DNA of 64,000 bases. Source: Chrysemys picta bellii (taxonomy: Eukaryota > Chordata > Testudines > Emydidae). Where the stretch lies: positions 51,975,498-52,039,497 of the forward strand of contig NC_088791.1 in NCBI RefSeq assembly GCF_011386835.1, given 5' to 3'. The notes under the pieces are model-generated. The model had not been told where the DNA came from and searched no databases. It worked only from the letters and a program-made list of their open reading frames with translations. Below, piece after piece: positions 19,906 through 31,581 of this stretch. The translations under genes and the position numbers were made by a program. Positions within the stretch are counted from its first letter, which is position 1. Every line of letters begins with the position of its first letter.

Positions 19906-20307
19906 CTCCTGCATCCCCCCGTTGTGAAGACTTTTGACCATTTTACTGTGCTCCTAATAGCCACTGAAAAAAAGAACAGCCTCCAGGGACACAGGCCATC
20001 ATACACTCCTTGTTGGACGGCAGAGAGCCAAGAGCTTCTCCACAAATAATACCAGTGAAGAGACCCAGAAATTGGAAAAACTCTTCTGGCATCACTGGAT
20101 GCAACAAGGCAGAAATGATGGCTTGAATGTGTAGAAGGTCTAAATTTCACACTGAGACTCCAGGGGGATGCAAATCCCACATATGCCACTAGGCTGCAGG
20201 TGAAAGTCAATCCCATCTCTGCTAAACATTTATGAACACCCAAACAGCCAGTGGGCATACAATATCTCAGACAAGTCCAGCATCAACTCCAGCAGGTTAT
20301 GTCCAAA

Positions 20308-20619
20308 CATAGGTGCCGACTCCATGGGTGCTCCAGTCCTGGAGCACCCACCAGCAGCCCCCAGCAGTGCTCCCCTCCCCCCCAGTGCCTCCTGCCTGCC
20401 ATTGGGCTCCAGCGATCAGTGCCTCTCCCTCCCTCCCTGCACCTGCCACAATCAGATGTTTTGCGGCATGCAGGAGGCTGGGGGAGGAGAGAGGACATGG
20501 CGCTCAGGGGAGGCGTCAGAACTGGGTGGGAAGAGGCGGGGGGGGTGGAGTAGGGGTGGAGGCTGGAGCAGAGCCGGGGGTTGAGCACCACCCATCACTT
20601 TGGAAAGTTGGCACCTGTG
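20308..20619. mobile_element. hAT-type MITE, 312 bp
   Basis: The termini CATAGGTGCCGACT and AGTTGGCACCTGTG are inverted repeats. Flanking 8-bp words TGTCCAAA (20300-20307) and TGCCAAAA (20620-20627) match at 6 of 8 positions, fitting an old hAT target duplication. The interior is GC-rich and non-coding; the open frames over it are by-products of composition. It appears to have inserted in or beside the LINE that continues to its right. Confidence 0.65.
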
Positions 20620-20627
20620 TGCCAAAA

Positions 20628-22480
20628 TGTGCTCTATCATCCCACTGGTTTGGACTCTTCACAAATAAGGAGATTGATGCAGCCGTGAAATTGGGAAATG
20701 CAGTGGGAAAAGATGGTATCTATCCCAAGTTCCTCTGCTGGCATGTGTGAGGAAAAAGAACTGGGTGGCCTTCTTTATGACAGCCAAAGTAACACCGAAG
20801 GCCCAAATTCAGGCCCTCTAACAGAAGCTCGATATGCTGACTGCCCTTACAAAGGACAGTACAGACCAGGGCCTGAACAAAAGTAAGCTGTACAATACCC
20901 TGCCAAATACGGTCAAGGGTTATGACCAAAGGAGGGAGGGGGAGGGAGCAGCGAAAGGCTTCAGCAACAACATCACCGCTTGTTTATGAAAACATAACTG
21001 CTTGTTTATGAAACATAATAACCGCTTATATGAAGAAATTGCTTCTAGTAAAGGCCAGCTTCCCCTGTAGTTCCAGCTAACTGCCAAACTAGCCAATCAT
21101 ATATCTTCTTTGGGCGTCCTGTGATAAACCCCTATGCCCTTAACCGTAAAACCCCGGAAAAATAATATGTACCTTGATGAGAAAAACACTCCAACTGGTG
21201 CCCAGTACCACCCATGGTGGAAGCCACCAAGAAACCCCCCCACCCAAGAGGCACCCAATTCTCGTAAAATAATGAGGAAGGTACTGGGAAAAGGGGACAG
21301 ACCCCAACTCATATTTCTCGCAAATGACGTATTGTTTGTACTATGCTTGCGGTTTGAAGGAATAAAAGCAGCTTGCGTGCTGTGCTAGGGGTGGTAGTTT
21401 TCGGACTGCTACCCCAATGCGTTGGTGTGTATCGCAATAAACTGGCCTCAGGCTTGAGTCTGTGAACTAAAATCAATGCGTGGGTGACTTTTTCCACGAC
21501 ACATGGAAATGGATGATACATCTTTTCATCAACATCTTAGAGTCCAGTGAAATCCCTCAGATGTGGAGAGAGGTCAAGGTCATTGCACTCTTAAAGCCTG
21601 GAGAACCTGCAGACCACCCTTCTAGTTTTAGGCCAGTCTCCCTCCCACAACGTGATGAGCATATGATTCTAAACCAAACTGGGCCAACTGTGGACGTCAG
21701 CCTACCAAGGAGCAAGCTGATATTCAAGTGCACAGAAATTGCTGCAATTAGGTCCTGGCCCTCACTACAGTCATTGAAGCTGGATTCCAAAGAAAACTCA
21801 GGATCGGTATTGCTTTCCTTGCTCTATCATTGACACAGTCTGGAAGGATGGTTTGTTGCTGAAACTGGCCAAACCAATTCTCTGTGTGTGGATTCTAAGG
21901 CTGCTGAACACCATGCTTAGTGGCTGAAGGATGTGCATACATCTTGGAGGTCAAATCAGCAAGCCGCACACTTTGAATAATGGACTACTGCAAGGCTCTA
22001 TACTTGCTCCAATTTTCTTGAATGTATACATGAATGATATGTTTGAAACAGTAGTACAGAAATGTGCGTATGCTGATGATTTGGCAATCGCAACTCAGGA
22101 CCATATTTGAAGAATTTGAAGTGACCGTTACCTCTGATCTTAAGACCATGGAGGAGTACTTCCAAAAGTGGCAGCTGAGACCAAATCCAGGCAAATCAGC
22201 AGTCTCTACTTTCCACCTTACAATAGAATCACACAAAATAATCTGTGGAGTTTTGTGGTGGAACTGTGCATTATGATCCAAAGCCAACATATCTCGGTGT
22301 CATTCTTGACTGAACCATGACCTTTCATGACTATCTCAAGAAAGTAGCTTCTAAAGCAAATACTTTTGTGTCCACATTATTCAAAACTTATGGGAACAAT
22401 TTGGGGATCAACTGCCCCAGTGCTATGAACATCAGCCTCAGCGTACTCAGTTGCAGTGGACTGTGCACCAGTGTGCACAA
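20628..22480 (+). mobile_element. Decayed LINE reverse transcriptase (clade not assigned), interrupted
   Basis: RT pieces appear in order in shifting frames: FTNKEIDAAVKLG and VGKDGIYPKFL (about 20650-20742); after the solo LTR, WREVKVIALLKPGEPADHP and SFRPVSLP (about 21560-21650); then the catalytic YADDLAI at 22069-22089, followed by KWQLRPNPGKSAVS, PTYLGVIL, and a degraded AYSVAVDCAPV ahead of the CR1 piece. This is the RT order of a non-LTR retrotransposon with the PKYLGV-type thumb. Many stops and frameshifts make it a dead relic. A similar but distinct LINE lies at 39.1-40.4 kb. The 5' limit is unknown. Confidence 0.75.
20746..21501 (+). mobile_element. Solo LTR of a retroviral-type element
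   Basis: The 756-bp unit begins TGTGAGG and ends ACGACA (TG...CA) and is flanked by CATG on both sides (20742-20745 and 21502-21505), a 4-bp target duplication. It interrupts the LINE reverse transcriptase. A TATA-like AATAAAAGCAG lies at 21361 and a polyadenylation signal AATAAA at 21436-21441, placed as in U3-R-U5. A near-duplicate of CTGCTTGTTTATGAAA occurs in U3 (about 20980-21015). There are no internal viral genes. Plus orientation follows from the TATA-to-AATAAA order. Confidence 0.8.
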
Positions 22481-22482
22481 GA

Positions 22483-22736
22483 AATAATTGGCTTAGTTTG
22501 CAGCAAGGCAATTTTGTTAGATATTAGGAAAAACTTTCTAATTGTAAAGATAGTTAAGCGCTGCAACATGTTACCTAAGGAGGTTGTGGAATTCCCATCC
22601 TTGGTGGTTTTTAAGAACTGGTTAGGCAAGAACGTGTCAGGGATGGTCTAGATATATTTGGTCCTGCCTCAGCAGAGGAGGAATAGACTAGATGTGACCT
22701 CCTGAGGTCTCTTCCAATCCTATGTTTCTATGATTC
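22483..22736 (+). mobile_element. CR1 LINE 3' end
   Basis: TTAGATATTAGGAAAAACTT, then ATGTTACCTAAGGAGGTTG, GACCTCCTGAGGTCTCTTCC and the terminal TATGTTTCTATGATTC are the diagnostic 3' end of CR1 elements. It is 5'-truncated, plus orientation, and sits within or at the end of the other LINE. Confidence 0.85.
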
Positions 22737-25700
22737 ACCAACTCAGGAGCTACATTGTATCCTATATCGGTGAACCCAGACACTTTCCATGCCATGAGTG
22801 AACCAGGGCAAGGTTTTGGATCATAAACTTTCAATAGTAGACTTCCTTAACCTTTTCAGAGGCACCTAGCTAGTGATATTTGAACTGTTCTTTCAAGTAA
22901 GGTCAAAGGGTAGGGGAAAGAAATGTCACATAAGTGGAAGAAAGAAGAAGTGGACAGACAAAGGCCAGAGACCGAGCTCCGTACTAATGGAGCTGCCTTA
23001 AAAGTTGAGTTTGTGCATCGTGATTAGGCTGCATGGATTGATGCTGAGTCACAGCTGTTTGTGGAGTCTCTGCACTGGCACTCTTGGAGTGGGAATTTTT
23101 AATGAGTCAATCGTCACAAATCTCCTGTGAAAGGACATATAGTTGATTTCTTTTGATCCCTTAAACTATGTCACTTAATTAAGGGTTTGTTTTGTTTCTT
23201 GAAACGAATAGAATTATCTTGTACTGAGGTGAGTACTAAATTGTTAGCAGTACCTCTGTGGTAAGTGTTGTTTAAATAATAATAGTTTGGTTTGAAGAAA
23301 GGATTCCATGTCCAAGCTAAGTCCAAAGAGGATAACAGTATCCCATGATTTAAAATTAATTTAGCTATACATTAGCTATAAATAAAATATAAATATAAAA
23401 TAGCTATAAATTTATGTAGTAGTGATCTTAGATTAGCATTAAAATCAATCTTAGAATTGTATTCTGTTCGCATTTACTACCTATAGAATTGATTAATGGA
23501 TTGTCATTTTACATTTTATTATCAATTTAATTTTACATAAGATAAATTACATTAAATAAACTTGGGAATGAATGAGAACTAATCATAATATTTTCAATAC
23601 ATTATAAAAATAAATAGATTTTTTTAAGATTAACTCTGGTTTTATTATGGGTCATTTTGAGATAATTGCTGGATCTTGGTAATGTACTTTACCCTAATTT
23701 ATTCAGTCTCAGTCTGAATGTAACTTTTGTCTGGGAATTTCCTTGGCTTTTTATGTAATAACATCATACATGAATAGTAAACAAAAAATCCAAAGAGATT
23801 GTTATCATGTGATATATTTAATGATATAAATATGGAGCATTTATCTTACATTTTTTAATTTTATGGCTGTATTCACTGGTATAGTCAGGATGCTGCATGC
23901 TACTGTGGAGCAGCAAGAGCAAACTGGCCAGCTAAGCTTGGTTTGCAGGCTGTTTTTTCATTACTAGTGCTGCCCAAAGCAGCTGGAATGTATTCCCCAT
24001 TATCCTCCAATCTCCTGCCTCCACATTCCCTTCTGCACACAGTTGTTTCCTCCTCTGTCCTGCTCCCCCGCACCTATGTTCTGTATCCTACACACCATCT
24101 AGATTCTCCATCTGTTTTTTACTCCACATTCTCCTGTGCATATACCAGTATCTTCCCTCATACCTCTTCTATTGAATGGGTCTGGTAAGACAGCTTTATA
24201 AATGAAATATTTGGGATCAATTATATTTTTGGTCATTTTCCATAACTGAAAGTTTATGTCAGCAGAGGTTGATGCCCTCATATAATATGTCCTTATTCAA
24301 AAAGGCCACTGGTCTTCCGTTATTTCCAGCGAGAGTGAAATCATCAGTCATCTTTATTAAGAGCAAGTGTTACCTCAGTCCCATTGAGAACAATAGGAAA
24401 TTGTAGCCACTTTGAAAGAGGAAAGGTCTATGTGGATTTCTCTGTAGTGGAACACACACATAAGCCCATACTGAAGGAGAAACTTTCACTTATGAATACA
24501 AAAAGGAAAAAAATGATAATTTAAAAGACTATAATGCTATAATTTTGGATAGGGATTATTCTTTATACATAGGAAAGTGGTTGGATCCATCCGTTAAGGG
24601 CAAAACTCAATTCACCCTTAACTATAGAACACCAAAAGATACTTAGATACATTTTGATGCGTTACTGTACTTGAGGGATTGTAAATCCTATGCATCATGC
24701 TTGAAGAATGATAGGATGGGCAAGATTCAGTCCTGGATGAATGACATGTTCTGTGCATAAGTGTCACAGTTTAAAGGTCCAATATCTTGTAGTCCCATAG
24801 GGTTAAAAATAAGAGCTTTATGCCGGTGGGAAAGGAAGAGATTGCACTTTCTAATTGAATGCAGCAGTTGCTCCTAGGAATAAAAGATCTTGAGACATAG
24901 GACTTAAAAATCAAAACTTGAAGAGAATTTATTTTAGTACATTTGTAGAAGATTTTGCTCCCTTTAAGCTGTGTACAGTTAATGAATGGTAATTAATACA
25001 CCTGTTGGCTGTGTGTCATTGATTTTCTGTATTGTTTGTTAAATATGAAGAAAGGATTTCAAAAGGAATACAGTATATTAAGTATACAGTGTATATTAAG
25101 TAATTTCAGAACGATATACATTTACTCATCATTTGTGTTGGTAAAATAGATGAATACTTTTAAGAATAACATTAGACTGATCCATTTTTTGGATACTATA
25201 AAATAGTCCTCTATGGTGTTATGGACTTTTTACGTTTGTATTTTTCAATTACTAATTATACGTTGTAGCAACTCATTACACTATCTGTTTATCTTGAAGT
25301 ATATTGGAAATGGATACCTTGAATAGGAAGTGGAATTTTACAAGCTCATAGCTTATTTTGGTAGTGTCATATATTGTTTGCAGATAAAGAAATAAAATTA
25401 ATGTTGGTGTAAGCTGGATGGAGTAATGGTGGAGAACTGACAGTATCCCAACTAGTTCATTTCCACACTTAATTTTAAAGTGTGAAATATTTGTAACAGT
25501 GTAATTTTTTTTAGCTCCTTTGAAATACATTTTCAACCATAACACTTTTTTAAACTACTTGTTTATGGATTTCTCGGATTGTGAATGAGTAATCAAAGTT
25601 TTAATTAGATTACACTGCACAGAGAAGAGGAGCCCTGCCCTGACAGATCCATTGAGATTTATCTCCTACAGACTTCAGTAAATTGGTGGTAGGTGGATGG

Positions 25701-27780
25701 TGTGTAGGGAAAGGATTGAGCCAAACTTACCTTTTTGCTTTAGAAGAGGTGAAACTATTTTAAAAACATCTCACTAATGAAAAATGCATAGATCTGTCTT
25801 ATATATTACTAAAAGTGCACAATCACTAGCTGGTGCTGAAGCTGAAGCAGTACATAATATCAAAGGCACATATTATAAAGCTGAAGATAAACAACATATA
25901 GCTATTAACTTAATGGACTGTTTTAAAATTATGCTCCAAGACCTAGTAACTTTTTCTTTTTAGAAAGAGTATTTGTAATAGTTTTGTCAGAAAAATAAAA
26001 TCAAAGTGGGCTACAAATACTTTGCTACAATGTGGCAAACAACTGCCTATCATTATGGATGTGGCATGGGTCATCATCCTTTTTTTATTAAAAGGAGTTT
26101 ATTCAAGTTCTAAAAGTAAATTTATTTCTTGTAATAAGTAGAACATTTTAACACTTTTTTCTGAGTCAGGTTTTTATTATAAAATTATCGCTGGCATGCT
26201 TTGAAGTTAATCATGTTTATAACTCTATGAATAATTATGAAAATTATTACATAGATTTTTTTCCTCCTAATTTGGAAATTTGCTTCCCAGATGATGAGTG
26301 TTTTCATTGATGAGGACATGCAGCAGATGAGGACAGGCAGATACTGAAGTTAAAGAATGGCTGACTGACAAAAGGCTTCCACCTGTTGATATGAAAAAAA
26401 CTAATTAAATTAATTTCAAGTGCAGGGAGCTCTGACAGCAATTGAAAGGTCTGAAAGCCTAAACAGATTTTTCTAATCCAAAGGCATGCAATCTTGTGTG
26501 AGTCACTGCACCGCTCTGAGATATTGCCAGATGTTGTATAGAAAGACTCGGTACTTACTTCCATAGATCCAGCTGCCATCAGCCCCACATTGTGTTGATG
26601 CACAGTCCAAGGAAAGCACACACTCTTCAGCTCCCTTCCATAAGGAGGTGGTTGGGAGGATGATCACCCCACCATCAATGTTGGGTTTCTCTCAGAGTGG
26701 GGCTGTTTCCCCAATCAAGAGACTGGGAAAGGAAGCAATTCTAATCCCTGCTGCTAGAGTCACCCACTTGCAGATGATAGAAATAATACTTTGATACCCG
26801 CACAATGTCATATACAATAATCCATAAGAAGAAAAGCCAAGTAACATCAAACAAAATGCTTGACAGTATGATCTGAAGGAAAACACAGGTAAACAACAAT
26901 TCCTTACAGTGTGTGGGTGATAAGAAGTTTCCATGCATCTCTGTCCACTACCTCTCCTTTTTAAGGGCAGTAGCTGCTAAGCCCACACCTATGCCATGTG
27001 CTCTTTTGGGACAAATTTTGCCAATCAATGCTTTATAAAGTCAAGAGCCATTGACTATCCGGAGACTTAATTGCAGGACACTGGTACTCAGGACACTAAA
27101 TGCACTGTGTTTTCAGAAACAGAACTGGAGCCAGGTAGGAAACTTTCAAAACCCTCTAGTGGAAAAATACATTTTTCTAGATTGCAGTTAGTAAATCAAA
27201 TTACAGAATTTACAAAATAACTTTGTAAAAAGATTTTATTGGTTTAAATGTACAAAAACACAACCCCACAAAAGGTTCTAGACATCTTTATGGTTATAGA
27301 AATTGTAACATTAGCATGTAGACATCATAGGATCGTATCATGATTTCTATGTCTTCTTAAGGTCAAGGAGTCAATCTTTTAAATCTGAGACATTTGAGGA
27401 AGACTCTAGCCTTAAGCTTTTTGTATGAGTTGTTTCAGAAAGTTTCAGATAATCAACTAATATTATGCCTCCAATTTTAAAGTTAGGATCATTCAAAGCG
27501 ATCAGCTAACACTAATCTTGGGATATTCACTGTACTGGCCCCCGTATGCTGTTTGAATGCCACCTAAATGTTTCTTAAAGAAAGACTTCCACGCTTAAGG
27601 ATGTTACATGAAGATTTCACATAGGCTTTGTTAAAGATAGCCTCAATGCAGCCCACACTTTTACTCATTCCTGACAGCTTCTCAAACAATGTGCAGAAAG
27701 AAAGAAATAGGAGACCCAACATGAGAACCCCAGACTGAAAAAGGCTTGTTTGCTATTACTCTTGGCAACACAGTATACAC
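22737..27780. other. 5 kb of AT-rich DNA, nothing recognised
   Basis: I scanned both strands for coding motifs, SINE heads, LTR ends and TIRs and recognised none. Open frames are all under about 105 codons and lack family motifs. Confidence 0.45.
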
Positions 27781-27785
27781 TAGAT

Positions 27786-27955
27786 CAGGGGTTTCCAAAC
27801 TTGGTTCGTGGCTTGTTCAGGGTAAGCCCCTAGTGGGCCACGAGACACTTTGTTTACTTGAGCGTCCACAGGTATGGCTGCTCGCAGCTCCCAGTGGCCC
27901 GGCTCACGCCACTTCCCGCAGCTCCCATTGGCCGGGAATGGCAAAACCAGCACTG
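27786..27955 (+). mobile_element. hAT-type non-autonomous element, left part
   Basis: CAGGGGTTTCCAAAC at 27786 is a hAT-like terminus, followed by GGGCCACGAGACACTTTGTT and CAGCTCCCAGTGGCC, a body I associate with common turtle repeats. No matching right terminus is seen, so the copy is truncated against the next repeat. Confidence 0.5.
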
Positions 27956-27957
27956 AA

Positions 27958-28046
27958 ACTTGCCGCGCTCAGGGGTGTGTTTTTTCACACCCCTGAGTGA
28001 GATAGTTGCAGCACTGTAAATTGCCAGTGTAGACAAGCCTTAAGTC
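27958..28046 (+). mobile_element. Harbinger-type MITE end with perfect hairpin
   Basis: CTCAGGGGTGTG (27968-27979), a run of six T, then CACACCCCTGAG (27986-27997) form a perfect 12-bp stem. The segment ends GCCAGTGTAGACAAGCCTTA, echoing the terminal GTCTACACT..GGCC/TTA pattern of the large Harbinger element in this window. The left end is missing. Confidence 0.5.
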
Positions 28047-28084
28047 TTGACACCACCAATCTGCCTGGGGCCTATATCACATCT

Positions 28085-28907
28085 AAGCCCTCTTGGGATT
28101 CACAAACGAGGCATTCGCCTCGTTTTTCTTGCCAGTGGGACCCAATCCAGTAGGCATTCTCAGAGCCTGTTTAACCTGCACAAAAGATGGAGGATATGCT
28201 TCCCCACTACTCCAGTGGGTAGAATACTAATCCAGGATACAGGAAACCTAGGGTCAAATCCCCATTCTGCCTAATTCAGACTAGGGACTTTAATACAGCT
28301 CTCCCACCACCCAGGTGAATGCCCTAAGCACCGGTCTGTTCGTTATTCTGGAGTGGGTCTTTCTCAGTCTCTCCTGTTGAAGCCATTTCATTTTGTATGA
28401 AATACTTAATCATTGGGCCAGAGAGAGTAAGACTTGTGTACTACAGTTATGTGATTGGGGCAGTCTTGGAGGAGTTGGGAGACCTGGGTTTGAGAGTTCA
28501 AGTCCCTTCTTTGAATTAGGCAGCGTGGGAATTCAAACCTGGGTCTCTCACATCCTAGGATGTGATGCTCTAACCACTGGCTATTGGTTGTAAGGGGGTA
28601 CCACCACTTCCTCAGTTTTTCATGGGAAATGGGTGACCTGGTTTAGGTGCCTTACTTCAGGAGAGGAATCACACCTGAGGATTCAGGCCTGCACTTAGGA
28701 ACCTAACTCCCTTTGAGTAGTGGGGCTTAGGCATTTCCTACTTTTAGCTTAGGCAGATCCCCACTCACCATGCTAGTTTCTGTGAAACCATTTTAAAGCA
28801 CATAACTTCCCCCACACACTGCCTGGGGTGCCTGGGCACCTAATTTGGGGCTATGAAGTCTACTAGGTGGCAGGATGTCTAACGGGTCACTCTTGTGAAT
28901 CTAGCCC
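28085..28907. mobile_element. Putative TIR element with tRNA-like palindromes
   Basis: GGGATTCACAAACG near 28095 and CTTGTGAATCTAG near 28890 are short inverted ends. Inside, tRNA-like blocks occur on both strands: GGGTAGAATACTAATCC with CTAGGGTCAAATCCCC (about 28216-28263), and on the minus strand CCAGTGGTTAGAGCATC with CCAGGTTTGAATTCCC (about 28525-28585). ACCTGGGTTTGA and its complement lie about 60 bp apart. The right third carries repeats of the AGGAACCTAACTCC / GGCACCTAATTTGGGG type. No target duplication was identified. The element family is not identified. Confidence 0.4.
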
Positions 28908-30089
28908 TGTTTTCCCCTCTCACATCACCTTGGTGCTTCACTGTCCTTGACAATGAGGAGGGATAATTGATTGCTGATTTTTCTAAAGAATTACTGCATA
29001 CCTTTGTGAGGTATGAGGCTGAATGATTTCATGCATCCCAGAAAGTTCATTAGTCCTTTAACAAGATATTGCCTTCACTGTTCTATAGGTCTAAAGAAAT
29101 TGAAATGACGGGAAAAATAAGATAAAAAATCATAAATAAAATCTTTCTCGGGCTTCTACATGAAACAATTGTGAAGGTCAATTTGTGCCCATGGTTCTAA
29201 ATCCTTTTTCTAAATCTATTTAAAATACTTCCTGACACACAGCCTTGACTGGATTGGGATTGCTGGACAAAATGAAGCCTTATAAAACCCAAATATTAAA
29301 TTCACAGGTGAAGGTGTAAGATTGTGTCAGGCTATATCAGGTCAGTACATAGGTGTATGTGAATTTAAAATAATCTAAACTAGTATAACTAATATGCTCA
29401 GGTAGCAGAAGAGAGGGATGTAATTTGAAAAAGCAACTGATAGAAGAGTGTGTCAAAGTAACACCCACTCTATTTAATTTACCTCTTTTTCTGCTGTCTT
29501 GGCTTTTAAGTTACACCAATTTAGGTTCCTGTAGACACTGTGGAACAAATTCATCACTGGTGTACCTTGGTTTGCAAAATTGATTAATATGGCCAGTTTA
29601 AACTTGCACTCACTTATTGATGTGTAATGTACACAACCATTTATGTAATTTCTAAGTCTGGCAGCAAGAATTCAAATATTTATGCTTTTTTTTGCACCAG
29701 TTTTCTAGTGTTTTCTGATACTTAATAAATGTGTATGTAGAGTAAATCTGAGAGCACATTGAAATTGCATGTGGAACAGTTACATGGGAATTTGTGCAAC
29801 AATTACTCAACTGTTTAATGACAAGTAATTATCTACATCACTTCCCAAGCTATACATCTCTTTCTTGCCTTTCACCATTATGTACCACCTCCTTGTTGAC
29901 ACACACATTTACTCTGTGCAGCATCCAGCTGTTACCTACTCCAAGAAGCAACATACTTCTAATTTATATAGCTGGACTCAAGACACAACTGACTGTTACA
30001 TGTGAGAGATTATAGTTTTGTTTTTTGCTTTGGGGGATGCTTTGTCTTGCCCTGAGAGTTTGAGTAACTTTCAGGCCCAATGACTGCTT
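28908..30089. other. AT-rich DNA, nothing recognised
   Basis: No recognisable repeat or coding frame. Confidence 0.5.
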
Positions 30090-31195
30090 GAACAATCTTT
30101 CACTTTTGCAGGAATGCTGTTATGGGTACATCCAGGATAAAAGAATCCTTTAATAAATTGTCTGTAAAAATTGGCAATCCCCAGGAATCACTGCACCATG
30201 CGTGCATCCTTGGGTGCAGCCCAGTCAGATATTGCTGCCCCCTTATGTAGGTCGATGGTGAGTCTCTCAGGTGAGCTGATATATCCCACGAATTCCACTG
30301 TGTCCTTATCAAACTTGCATTTCTCTAGCTTCACGCAGGGGTGTTTTTGGTGGAGAGTCTCCATGACAGTGTACAGATGATGATTGTGGAAGTCCTGACT
30401 TTGAGAAAATGAGGATGTTGTCCAGATAAATGATGACAAATTGGTCCAGCATGTTCCCAAAGATGTCATTTATGAAAAGCTGTAGGGTCATAGGGTTGCT
30501 GAACAACTCAAACAGCCTGATCAAATAGTTGAAGTGGCCAGACCTTGTATGGACCGTGGTCTTCCATTTGTCTTTTCCACATGTTCACCAGAGTATAAGC
30601 TCTGTGGAAGTCCAAGTTTGTGAATACTTTGGCTGAGTGAAGTCCTTTGAATGACTATCTTTCTTCACCATGAAGCTCGGGACCCCCACTGGGGACATAG
30701 AGGGGCAAATGAAACCCTTCTGCAGGTTTTCCTCAGGATAGCTTCAGGGTGCCCCTAATTTGGGTTAGGAGGGGGAGTAAATACACATGAATGGAACCTG
30801 TGCTCCCAGTTGGAGGTGGATGGAGAAGTTGTAGCTATGATGGGGCAGTAGGGTGTTGGCTTTCTTTTTGTCAAACACGTCAGCACAGTGTTGATATATA
30901 ACAGGAATCCCTGCAGCCACTAGGAATGGATGAGAGGGACGGAGGTCATGGCAGTTGCTGTGGTTGTCTTTGGATCCTTTCTGCATATCCAGAATTCTTT
31001 GGAGGATTGAGTAAACCAGAAAGGTTGCTGGTCCTGGGTCAACTCTAAGGAAACAGGATTTTGGCCAAAATGGGGAGTCAAAGCATACTGTGCCTGACTA
31101 CAAGTGGATGTGCGGGCCATGGGCAATGAGCCAGGGGATGCCAAGGATGCGAAGGATAACTGATGAATGTGGTGCTTGAATTAGCCCAAACATGC
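30090..31195 (-). mobile_element. Ty3/gypsy retrotransposon pol relic
   Basis: Minus-strand pieces run from high to low coordinates in pol order. VFDKKKANTLLPHHSYN (about 30840-30890) is the linker to RT. PMTLQLFINDIFGNMLDQF with VIIYLDNILIFS (about 30400-30500) is the RT palm, where the usual YLDD has become YLDN. HPCVKLEKCKFDKDTVEFVG (about 30290-30345) follows, then a ruined IDLHKGAAISDWAAPKD. Frameshifts separate the pieces and the conserved N-terminal RT block is largely missing. No LTRs were identified. The family copies an RNA template in a virus-like particle; this copy is dead. Confidence 0.8.
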
Positions 31196-31413
31196 TCTAG
31201 GAAGTGCCCAGTGAGTCACCATTTTTCTTCATTATTATCTCTTCAGTGGTGTCAACTGCTATTGTTTAGAAAGGCTGTCTCCCACTAACTCTGTCCACAG
31301 GGATTGTAAATTATTCAGCTATAATATCTTGTTATGAACATTATTAGTAGCATTGGATTCTTAGAATTAATGATGGAGAAGATAAAAAAGGTCCTTGGTC
31401 CTCTCTACTCACG

Positions 31414-31573
31414 CAGGGCCGGATTTACACCTAATGTACCCCTAAGCACACCATCTTCAGCACCCCCTCTCCCTCGCCTACAGCTGACCTTTGTGTTTTA
31501 GAGAGGTAAGGCACCCTTAGAACGCCAGCACCCCAAGGCACATGCCTACTGTGCCTAATTGGAAATCCGGCCC
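31414..31573. mobile_element. hAT-type MITE, 160 bp
   Basis: CAGGGCCGGATTTACACC on the left and GGAAATCCGGCCC on the right are inverted ends. Flanking words TACTCACG (31406-31413) and TACTCAGG (31574-31581) match at 7 of 8 positions. Non-coding. Confidence 0.75.
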
Positions 31574-31581
31574 TACTCAGG

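Noticed and set aside
20251..20750. A 145-codon plus-strand frame
   Set aside because: It fuses MITE sequence to a LINE RT fragment by chance; only its end is real LINE coding.
22737..27780. Host exons in the repeat-poor stretches (also 44989-48597 and 54750-57050)
   Set aside because: No frame with recognisable protein motifs and good splice contexts was found. They could still be intronic or regulatory, which cannot be seen by eye.
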